From assembly GCA_017552845.1 (NCBI GenBank), contig JAFZOE010000222.1:1-19063 (forward strand): a stretch of 19,063 nt of DNA. Reading direction: 5' to 3'. The translations under genes and the position numbers were made by a program. The DNA is from Clostridia bacterium (GTDB lineage Bacteria; Bacillota; Clostridia; Oscillospirales; Acutalibacteraceae). Every line of letters starts with the position of its first letter. Position 1 is the stretch's first letter. The notes under the pieces are model-generated. The model ran no database searches, was not told the DNA's origin, and saw only the letters and a list, made by a program, of their open reading frames with translations. Positions 13,103 to 19,063 of the stretch are shown piece by piece.

Positions 13103-14727
13103 TGACGGATTATGATTTCTGGCTCTCGCTCGATGAGAGCGTGAAGGCCGAGCTTGAGGCGGTCGGAGACCCGAAGGAGCTCGAGGACAGATTCTATAAA
13201 AATCTCGAATTCGGAACGGGCGGAATGCGCGGCGTCATGGGCGCGGGCCCCAACAGGATGAACAGATACACCATAGCGAAGGCGACGAAGGGCCTCGCGG
13301 ATTATCTCAATTCAAAGGGCGGAGCGCAGAGCGTCGCAATCGCATATGATTCAAGAAATAATTCGCGTCTTTTCGCCGAAGTCACCGCCTGCGTGCTCGC
13401 TAAGGAAAATATCGCGGTTCATATTTTCGACACCCTTCAGCCGACGCCCGTCTTATCCTACGCGGTCAGATATCTTAAATGCACCGCCGGCGTCGTGATT
13501 ACCGCGAGCCACAATCCCAAGGAATACAACGGCTACAAGGTCTATGACGCGAACGGCTGCCAGCTCACGCCGAAATACGCTGACGAGCTGATAAAATACG
13601 TAAACGCGGTAAATCTCGCGGACATCGCTTATGTAAAGGATAATAACTTTACAACGCTCGTTTCGCAGAACGCCGTAAAAATAATAGGTCCGGAGGTTGT
13701 TGACAGCTTCATTTCGGAATGTAAAGCCCTTTCACTTTACAAAAACCCCGAAAACCTGAAAATTGTCTATACTCCGCTCCACGGAACAGGCAATATCCCG
13801 GTCAGAAGAATCCTTGAAAAATATGATGTTGAGGTCGTTGCCGAGCAGGAAATGCCGGACGGCGGTTTCTCAACGGTCCGCTCGCCGAATCCCGAAGAGA
13901 AGGACGCGCTGAATATCGCCATAGAGCAGGCGAAGAAGACGGGCGCGGACCTCGTCATCGGCACCGACCCCGACTGCGACAGAGTCGGAATCGCGGTGAG
14001 AAGCGGCGATGATTTCGTGCTGTTTTCGGGCAATCAGACAGGCGCCGTGCTGCTCGATTTCATAATGAAAAACCGCGCTCTGCCCGAAAATCCCGCTGTC
14101 GTAACGACCATTGTAACAAGCCCGCTCGGCGCTGAAATCGCCAAAAAATACGGCTGTAAGGTTTTCCTTACGCTGACGGGCTTCAAATATATCGGCGAAA
14201 AAATCTGTGAATGGGAAAAGGGCGGAGAATACGGCTACGTATTCGGCTACGAGGAGAGCTACGGCTACCTCGCAGGCACTCACGCGAGGGACAAGGATGC
14301 CGTTTCGTCCTCAATGCTGATAGCGGAAGCGGCGGCGTATTACAAATCGCAGGGCAAAACTCTGCTCGACGCGCTCGGTGAAATCTATGCGGAATACGGC
14401 TTCTTCCTCGATACGCTCGAAACCCTTGTGCTCAAAGGAAAAGAAGGCGCGGAAAAGATAAAATCCGCCATGGAGGCTTTCAGGTCTGCGGGCAGCGAAT
14501 TATTCGATGATATCGATAATATCGCCGATTATTCAAAAGGAATCGACGGCCTGCCGAAGGAGAACGTGCTTCTCTTCAGTTTTGCAGACGGCTCGCGCGC
14601 CGCGGTCAGGCCTTCGGGCACAGAGCCGAAGCTTAAGCTCTATTACTCTGTCAGGGGTGAGGACGAAGAGCAGGCGAAGGCAAGATATGAATTCATAAGT
14701 AATAAGCTTAAAACACTTTTGCAATAA
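13102..14727 (+). CDS. Phosphoglucomutase / phosphomannomutase (alpha-D-phosphohexomutase)
   Basis: A 541-residue cytoplasmic enzyme that interconverts hexose 1- and 6-phosphates through a phosphoserine. All four family motifs are intact: the phosphoserine loop TASHNPKEYNGYK (134-146) with S136, the metal loop DPDCDR (289-294), the sugar loop GYEESYGYL (382-390) and the phosphate-binding RPSGTEPK (503-510). Length and GTGGMRG near the N-terminus match the PgcA type of Bacillota, which makes glucose 1-phosphate for UDP-glucose and glycolipid or teichoic-acid anchors. The start is ATG 13102 with GGAG 8 bp upstream, overlapping the previous stop by one base. Close linkage to the phosphatidyltransferase suggests a cell-envelope role. 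PgcA is the most likely member, but mannose activity cannot be excluded. Confidence 0.93.
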   Translation: MTDYDFWLSLDESVKAELEAVGDPKELEDRFYKNLEFGTGGMRGVMGAGPNRMNRYTIAKATKGLADYLNSKGGAQSVAIAYDSRNNSRLFAEVTACVLAKENIAVHIFDTLQPTPVLSYAVRYLKCTAGVVITASHNPKEYNGYKVYDANGCQLTPKYADELIKYVNAVNLADIAYVKDNNFTTLVSQNAVKIIGPEVVDSFISECKALSLYKNPENLKIVYTPLHGTGNIPVRRILEKYDVEVVAEQEMPDGGFSTVRSPNPEEKDALNIAIEQAKKTGADLVIGTDPDCDRVGIAVRSGDDFVLFSGNQTGAVLLDFIMKNRALPENPAVVTTIVTSPLGAEIAKKYGCKVFLTLTGFKYIGEKICEWEKGGEYGYVFGYEESYGYLAGTHARDKDAVSSSMLIAEAAAYYKSQGKTLLDALGEIYAEYGFFLDTLETLVLKGKEGAEKIKSAMEAFRSAGSELFDDIDNIADYSKGIDGLPKENVLLFSFADGSRAAVRPSGTEPKLKLYYSVRGEDEEQAKARYEFISNKLKTLLQ

Positions 14728-14740
14728 AGGAGATATTAAA

Positions 14741-16585
14741 ATGAAAAAGATTCTTTCGGTCATCCTCGCGATGGTAATCACCCTTTCATGCGCTTCGCTG
14801 TTTGCCGCGAGCGCGCTCGTTCAGCCGCTCGGCGTATGGTTCGGCGGCGAAGATGTTGAAAGCATCGAATCCGACAAGGCCGTCGCCTGGTGGCAGGCTG
14901 AAAACGGCGAATACTATTTCTTCGTTCCCTCTTACTGGGACGCTTCGGAACTCAAGATTTTCACTAATGTTGAAGGCGAAGTGAAGATGGGCGAAACCGT
15001 AATCACAAGCGGCGAAACCTATGACCTCGGCGAGAGCGGCACCATCACCTGGAGCGGTAATGAATATAAATATCACGTCCTCTCCTCCTCGGGCATCGGC
15101 ACGATTTTCATCCAGACCGAGAGCGGTTCTCTCGACGCGATTCACGCCGACAAATCCCACGCAGAGAAGGGCAATATCTATATCTACAACGCGAAAGGCA
15201 AATCCCAGACTCTCGACGATGACAAGAACGAGGACAACGAGCTCGCTTCAATCAAGGGCAGAGGCAACGCCACCTGGCAGCTCCCCAAGAGACCTTACAA
15301 TATTAAGCTCGCCAATAAATACAAGATTTTCGGCATGCAGAAGAGCAAGAAATGGTGCCTCATCGCGAACTACGAGGATGAGACTCTCATGAGAAACTCC
15401 GTCGCCTTCGGCGCGGCATCGGATTCCGGCATGCCCTATACCCCCGAATCCGCCCCGACCGATCTCTATATAAACGGCCAATACAAGGGCTCCTACCTGC
15501 TTACCAGCAAGATTGAGGCGAGCAGCAAGAGAATCGATGTTGAGAATCTTGACGATATAAACGAAGAAGTCTGTCAGGATGCATACGGCAAGGATTTCGA
15601 TATGGATACGCTCAAGAGAGGCGGCGTTTACGGCAGATTCTCCGGCCTTCTCGAGAATACATATAAATATGTTGAGCTGCCCGAATCCGAAAAGAATACT
15701 GCGGTCGGCGGCTACATTCTCGAAATGGAGCTCGGCAACAGATACGCCGATGAAATCAGCGGCTTCGTTACGAAAAACAGCCAGCCGATAATCATGAAAG
15801 AGCCCGAATACGCCTCAAAGGAGCAGATGGAATTCATCAGCGATTACTATCAGCGATTTGAGGAGGCCGCAATCAGCGAGAGCGGCAAAAATGAAAAAGG
15901 CGAGGCCTATGACGAGCTCGCCGACCTCGAATCCCTCGCGAAATACTATGCGCTCAGCGAATGGTATGAGAATCTCGACTCCGGTCTCACGAGCACCTAT
16001 TTCTACCTCGATTCCTCAAAGGACGGCATCCTCTACGCGGGCCCCGTCTGGGATTACGATATGGCGTTCGGCAATTTCAGGGAGAAGCGCTTCGGCATTG
16101 ATTTCGCGAATCCCGAGGAATTCGCCGTCTGCTTCAACAGACAATACAGAAACACCGTATTCGGCAAATACGATATTGACGAAAAGCCGACAATATTCAA
16201 TATTCTCAATCAGAAGCAGGATTTCGTCGCGGCAGTCAAAGAGCACTGGGATTCCTCGATTTTCGAGGCGGTAACGGCCTGGTCGACCGACAGCTTTGAT
16301 GAATACGCCGCGCTCATAAAGGATTCGGCGGTGATGGATCACATCCGCTGGAACACCTACGGCACAGCCGACAGCGCCGCGGTCGCTCAGAAATATGACG
16401 GCAATGTCGCCGCGCTCAAGGATTTCGTCACGAAGAGAACCGCGTTCCTCAACGCGAACTTCGGCAAGGTTCAGGAAAATCCGCATACCACAGATTTCTT
16501 CACCTCGCTCGGCAAGAAGATTCTCAAGGGCTTCAACGATCTGTTCGAAAAAATCATCGTCACATTCAAGCTTGAGAATATTTAA
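14741..16585 (+). CDS. Secreted CotH-family kinase-like protein
   Basis: A 614-residue protein with a signal peptide (cleavage probably after ASA, residue 25). The CotH fold, an atypical protein kinase first known from Bacillus spore coats, starts near residue 165: IKGRGNATWQLPKRPY (171-186), a basic W-x-L-x-ANYED-x-T-x-RNS stretch (205-220), GSYLLTSKIE (250-259), GGYILEME (323-330), and the Asp motif GPVWDYDMAFGN (434-445) with D438 and D440. The region 30-160 is an extra N-terminal part, beta-rich (YYFFVPSYW, LKIFTNVEG). The last 30 residues form an amphipathic Phe/Lys helix. Ribosome site AGGAGA lies 7 bp before ATG. It is 13 bp after the mutase stop, so in one operon. CotH members in gut Clostridia are often surface proteins not tied to spores; target unknown. 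Confidence 0.88.
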   Translation: MKKILSVILAMVITLSCASLFAASALVQPLGVWFGGEDVESIESDKAVAWWQAENGEYYFFVPSYWDASELKIFTNVEGEVKMGETVITSGETYDLGESGTITWSGNEYKYHVLSSSGIGTIFIQTESGSLDAIHADKSHAEKGNIYIYNAKGKSQTLDDDKNEDNELASIKGRGNATWQLPKRPYNIKLANKYKIFGMQKSKKWCLIANYEDETLMRNSVAFGAASDSGMPYTPESAPTDLYINGQYKGSYLLTSKIEASSKRIDVENLDDINEEVCQDAYGKDFDMDTLKRGGVYGRFSGLLENTYKYVELPESEKNTAVGGYILEMELGNRYADEISGFVTKNSQPIIMKEPEYASKEQMEFISDYYQRFEEAAISESGKNEKGEAYDELADLESLAKYYALSEWYENLDSGLTSTYFYLDSSKDGILYAGPVWDYDMAFGNFREKRFGIDFANPEEFAVCFNRQYRNTVFGKYDIDEKPTIFNILNQKQDFVAAVKEHWDSSIFEAVTAWSTDSFDEYAALIKDSAVMDHIRWNTYGTADSAAVAQKYDGNVAALKDFVTKRTAFLNANFGKVQENPHTTDFFTSLGKKILKGFNDLFEKIIVTFKLENI

Positions 16586-16603
16586 GTTTCAATAAAAAAT
16601 CAA

Positions 16604-16634
16604 CCCCGCAGGGAACTGACCCTGCGGGGATTTT
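16604..16634. terminator. Bidirectional terminator between cotH-like and dacF-like genes
   Basis: Perfect 10-bp stem CCCCGCAGGG (16604-16613) / CCCTGCGGGG (16620-16629) with a 6-base loop. TTTT follows on the plus strand and an A-rich stretch (16591-16599) precedes it, giving a U tract on the minus strand. It lies between the two convergent genes. Confidence 0.88.
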
Positions 16635-16639
16635 CTGCG

Positions 16640-18010
16640 CTATTTCTGCGATTTCTTATCAAAATAATCGTTGTAATCGACTACCTTGTATTCCTTTTTC
16701 TTCGCCTGGAGCAGGCCCTTGCGGCGCATCACAATCAGCGTGATGAGAACGCCGAGAAGCAGGATGACAATGAGCTTGAAGGCGGAGGAGGAGAAGATAT
16801 TCACTATAAGTGTTCCGAGGAACGAGAGCACGCTTCGCTTGACATCGTTCGCGGCGACGAGGTCGATAGTCGCAATGACATCGTCGGCGTAGTAAACCTC
16901 GCCCTTGCAGATAACGTCGCCCTTCTTGACCGGAGCGGTCACGTGATCGGGCATAGTATCCTTGATTGCCTTGACGAGCAGGGACCCGGCGGAAACGCTT
17001 GCGGGGAGCAGGCTCGCTTCGTTGCCTGAGGGGCAGAGGGTGATATAATCGGCTCCCTTGCCGAATCTGACGGGCACTTCCGCGACTATCTTTGCCGCGT
17101 CAGCGATGGAGACGAGCCGCAGATTTTTGAAGGCCCAGTCGAGCATCTGGCGGACATCGAAGAACGCGCCGTTTTCGTCATAGCCGTCCTCGTCAAAATC
17201 CTCCTTGACTCCGTTCATCGCGACCGCTATGTAGTTATAGCCGTTGTTGCCCGCGTGAACCGCGAGGCAGTGGCCCGCGCCGTTTGTGAAACCCGTTTTG
17301 CCCGCGTCAATGAATTTATTGTAATAGTCCTTATAGGTGGGATTGAGGGTGTTGTTCGTGGTCCTGATGAGCCTCTCCTGCTGCATATTGCTCTCGGGCA
17401 GGGTATATTGAGTCATCGAGGTAATTTCCTTGAATTCGGGGTATTTCAGGGCGTTTCGCATGATTTTCGTCATATCAAAAGCGCTCGTATACTGATCCTC
17501 GTCGTCAAGGCCGTGAACATTTGTGAAATGCGTATTCTCGCATTCGAGAGTTTCGCAGAGCTTGTTCATCTTATCCACAAACGCCTGCCTGTCGCTGCCG
17601 GTCAGGAAGGTCGCGAGCGCCGTGGCGGCGTCGTTTGCCGAGGGAATCAGCAGGCAGCAGAGCAGGTCATAGATCGTATAGGTTTCGCCGACTCTCAGCC
17701 CCGCGGTCGAGCTGCCCGTTCCCGCGAGTTCATCAAGCGCCTCGGTCGGAATAGTATAGGTCTGTTTGAGATCCCTGATTTCGCCGAGAATCACGCTCGC
17801 GGTCACGATTTTGGTAAGGCTCGCGGGCTTCGTCTGCTTGTTGATATCCTTCGAGAAGAGAATCTGGTCGTTGTCGGTGCAGATAAGAATATAGCAGTCG
17901 GAGTGGAATTTCTCGATATATTGATTGTAATTTACCGCGCCCGCCCGAACGCCGAACAGCGGCGTCAGCATCAGAACCGCGGCGAATAAAACACAGATCG
18001 CCTTTTTCAT
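16640..18010 (-). CDS. D-alanyl-D-alanine carboxypeptidase (PBP5/DacF type), membrane-anchored
   Basis: A 456-residue penicillin-binding protein of peptidase family S11 that trims the terminal D-Ala from peptidoglycan stem peptides outside the membrane. A signal peptide (about 1-24) is followed by the three active-site motifs: SLTK (S64, K67), SAN (S124-N126) and KTG (K238-G240). The PBP5 C-terminal beta domain spans about 290-390. The anchor is a true transmembrane helix (about 410-435) followed by a basic cytoplasmic tail of about 25 residues, where E. coli PBP5 has only an amphipathic helix. GGAG lies 5 bp before ATG. The gene stands alone with its own promoter and shares a terminator with the convergent CotH operon. 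DacF, DacB and DacA types cannot be separated from this sequence, so no symbol is given. Confidence 0.93.
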   Translation of the reverse strand: MKKAICVLFAAVLMLTPLFGVRAGAVNYNQYIEKFHSDCYILICTDNDQILFSKDINKQTKPASLTKIVTASVILGEIRDLKQTYTIPTEALDELAGTGSSTAGLRVGETYTIYDLLCCLLIPSANDAATALATFLTGSDRQAFVDKMNKLCETLECENTHFTNVHGLDDEDQYTSAFDMTKIMRNALKYPEFKEITSMTQYTLPESNMQQERLIRTTNNTLNPTYKDYYNKFIDAGKTGFTNGAGHCLAVHAGNNGYNYIAVAMNGVKEDFDEDGYDENGAFFDVRQMLDWAFKNLRLVSIADAAKIVAEVPVRFGKGADYITLCPSGNEASLLPASVSAGSLLVKAIKDTMPDHVTAPVKKGDVICKGEVYYADDVIATIDLVAANDVKRSVLSFLGTLIVNIFSSSAFKLIVILLLGVLITLIVMRRKGLLQAKKKEYKVVDYNDYFDKKSQK

Positions 18011-18053
18011 AATATCTCCATATATTGATATAAAATAATCGTATGACCTTATT

Positions 18054-18082
18054 ATTATACCATATATATTGCAAAAAATAAA
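18054..18082 (-). promoter_or_regulatory. Promoter of the carboxypeptidase gene
   Basis: On the minus strand: TTTATT (18082-18077), a 17-bp spacer and a perfect TATAAT (18059-18054), 43 bp before the start. The -35 is weak. Confidence 0.6.
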
Positions 18083-18121
18083 GAGGAAGTTTTAGGGGGA
18101 TAAATTACTGTAACTCTGCCC

Positions 18122-18244
18122 TGTTATTCTGAGGCGGATGCCGAAGAATCGCAGGTTTAAGAGAATTACAGTTTATACACTTATAATACGCCTTGATTGA
18201 GATCCTTCGCTGCGCTCAGGATGACAAGCCCGTCGAGGATGACA
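18122..18244 (+). repeat. Family A palindromic repeat, copy 4, with extra tail
   Basis: The core at 18122-18226 (105 bp) begins TGTTATTCTGAGGCGGATGC, includes GAAGAATCGCAGGTTTAAG and GAGATCCTTCGCTGC, and ends GCTCAGGATGACA. As in copy 1, a second GGATGACA follows exactly 18 bp after the first (ending 18244). Confidence 0.85.
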
Positions 18245-18249
18245 GTTAT

Positions 18250-18277
18250 TTAATTCCGGATTCCGAACTCCGCATTC
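18250..18277 (-). repeat. Heptad repeat tract (GARTNNN), 4 units
   Basis: Plus-strand units are TTAATTC, CGGATTC, CGAACTC and CGCATTC. On the minus strand: GAATGCG, GAGTTCG, GAATCCG, GAATTAA. The order GAAT-GAGT-GAAT-GAAT is the same as at 6925-6952, although the variable bases differ. It starts 5 bp after the repeat A tail. Confidence 0.7.
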
Positions 18278-18285
18278 CGAAACAG

Positions 18286-18323
18286 AAAAACCCGGAGCTT
18301 GGAACTCGGCTCCGGATTTTTCT
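18286..18323 (-). terminator. Terminator of the class II aldolase-like gene
   Basis: Stem CCGGAGC (18292-18298) / GCTCCGG (18309-18315) flanked by five A on the left and five T on the right. It works best for the minus-strand gene that stops at 18358, but could act in both directions. Confidence 0.75.
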
Positions 18324-18357
18324 CGTATAAAACGGGGGACAAAAAGAAGTAGTGGTC

Positions 18358-19063
18358 TTATTCAGTGGCCTGTTTGGAATACTTCTTGAGATAGACTACT
18401 CTCATAAGAAGCGCCTCAACAGGATTTATGGGCTTCGCGCCGTCAAGAACCTTGGTCGTAAGCAGAGCGAGGGAGCTCTTGCTCATAATCATATCGACGG
18501 CCTCGGCGTCGCCCTTGACTCCGCCGCAGCAGAGCGCGCCCTTGCCGTTAAGCAGGACTGCGTTTTTGCCCTTGATTTTCTTGCCGCATTTCTCGGGGGT
18601 CTTGGCAACCTTGACTCTGGTGCCGCAGATCTGGCTGAAATCGTCAAGCAGGGGCTTCATGGTCTTGCCGATGAGTGAAACGGCGACCGTTTCTTTATCT
18701 GAATTGTGGATGATATAGTTGAATTTCGGCTGAGCGTTGTAAATCGCTCTGTGAGCCTCGGCGGTGTCGGAGACAATGCCGTTTACATTGCCCGAACCGA
18801 GGTCCATAATCATCTCCTCGCCGCTCTCGCAGTTCACGAGGGTGATTCTGCCGTTTTCTCTGTCGCACGAACTATTATACAACTGCGATTTGTCAATTGC
18901 AATACTTTTATTTGTTTTTGCAACCTTGTGGACTATCTGCTCGCAGAAGGTATCGAGATTCTCGGCGGCGATGTTGAATTTATCCTTCGCGGCGGTGAGA
19001 ATATAATCCGCGCTGACCTTCTCGAGCATGGCGGCGACCGAAAACGCCTCGTCAAATGTCGCG
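18358..19063 (-). CDS. Class II aldolase/adducin-family protein, 5' end beyond window
   Basis: 234 codons are visible; the frame stays open to the right edge. The first visible stretch, TFDEAFSVAAMLEKVSADYI, looks like the C-terminal helix of a class II aldolase domain (eAf-x-a-x-lE-x-a). A linker follows, then what looks like a second full domain: SGNVNG, AHRAIYNAQPKFNYIIHNSD, and VLLNGKGALCCGG with another aldolase-like tail. In active enzymes the metal site is HxH plus a later NHG. Here the second domain has H-N-S and N-G-K-G, so the zinc ligands are incomplete and that domain is probably not catalytic. The family covers sugar-phosphate aldolases such as FucA and RhaD. Activity, if any, would lie in the part outside the window. 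A Met codon at 19029 is probably internal. No neighbour explains its pathway. Confidence 0.72.
   Translation of the reverse strand, partial: ATFDEAFSVAAMLEKVSADYILTAAKDKFNIAAENLDTFCEQIVHKVAKTNKSIAIDKSQLYNSSCDRENGRITLVNCESGEEMIMDLGSGNVNGIVSDTAEAHRAIYNAQPKFNYIIHNSDKETVAVSLIGKTMKPLLDDFSQICGTRVKVAKTPEKCGKKIKGKNAVLLNGKGALCCGGVKGDAEAVDMIMSKSSLALLTTKVLDGAKPINPVEALLMRVVYLKKYSKQATE

Larger units (their letters stand above)
18011..18357. other. Non-coding region, 347 bp
   Basis: It holds, from left to right: the ribosome site and promoter of the carboxypeptidase gene, a short A-rich stretch, family A repeat copy 4, a heptad tract, a terminator for the aldolase gene, and about 30 bp with nothing recognisable. 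I see no ORF with a ribosome site and no structured RNA beyond these hairpins. Confidence 0.7.

Noticed and set aside
17255..17989. A 244-codon plus-strand ORF opposite the carboxypeptidase gene.
   Set aside because: Antisense of the SLTK, SAN and KTG motifs of a clear penicillin-binding protein; no ribosome site.
1..19063. tRNA, rRNA, phage, integrase or IS genes that could make this a mobile island.
   Set aside because: None was recognised on either strand; base use and ribosome sites are even across the window.

Overview
The window reads as a chromosomal segment of a low-to-mid GC Gram-positive anaerobe, most likely a gut-type member of Clostridia (Bacillota; Oscillospiraceae/Ruminococcaceae-like is my best guess). 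The reasons are: strong AGGAGG-type ribosome sites throughout, sigma-A promoters with 17-bp spacers, a YtrA-type GntR/ABC operon, a PrpC-like PP2C phosphatase, a DivIVA-like coiled coil, a secreted CotH-family kinase, and interspersed palindromic repeats between genes. I see no rRNA, tRNA, CRISPR array, transposase, integrase or phage gene. The genus call is inference.

Layout. 1-2642: a DHDPS/NAL-superfamily aldolase and a membrane-anchored PP2C phosphatase with a mucin-like outer stalk, read from one promoter and closed by a terminator. 2647-3305: a rhomboid-family protein with its own promoter. 3449-4084: a small secreted protein on the minus strand with its own promoter and terminator. 4134-6920: purA-purB, the IMP-to-AMP branch. 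7132-8494: a minus-strand pair, a DivIVA-like coiled coil and a membrane protein shaped like a SipW-type signal peptidase but without a catalytic serine. 8549-12297: an autoregulated-looking gntR - ABC ATPase - large permease operon with overlapping genes and a double palindrome at the transcription start. 12423-16634: a CDP-alcohol phosphatidyltransferase, a phosphoglucomutase/phosphomannomutase and a secreted CotH-like kinase in one tight operon. 16640-18082: a DacF/PBP5-type D-Ala-D-Ala carboxypeptidase on the minus strand. 18358-19063: the 3' part of a class II aldolase-family gene that runs off the right edge; it looks like the end of one aldolase domain followed by a second, metal-site-less copy.

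The genes are mainly housekeeping (AMP synthesis, sugar-phosphate and lipid head-group chemistry) plus envelope functions: rhomboid, carboxypeptidase, secreted kinase, ABC exporter, DivIVA-like protein, pseudo-signal-peptidase and extracellular-stalk phosphatase. Several are exported or membrane-anchored proteins of unknown role.

The most unusual non-coding signal is a composite repeat system. Four copies of an 82-108 bp imperfect palindrome beginning TGTCATTCTGAG and ending CTCAGGATGACA lie at the 3' side of genes. Three of them are flanked, 5-6 bp from the GGATGACA end, by a degenerate tract with strict 7-bp period (GARTNNN). A second hairpin family starting CGTAGGGGCG occurs twice close by. 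I found no gene in the window that would mobilise or use these repeats.
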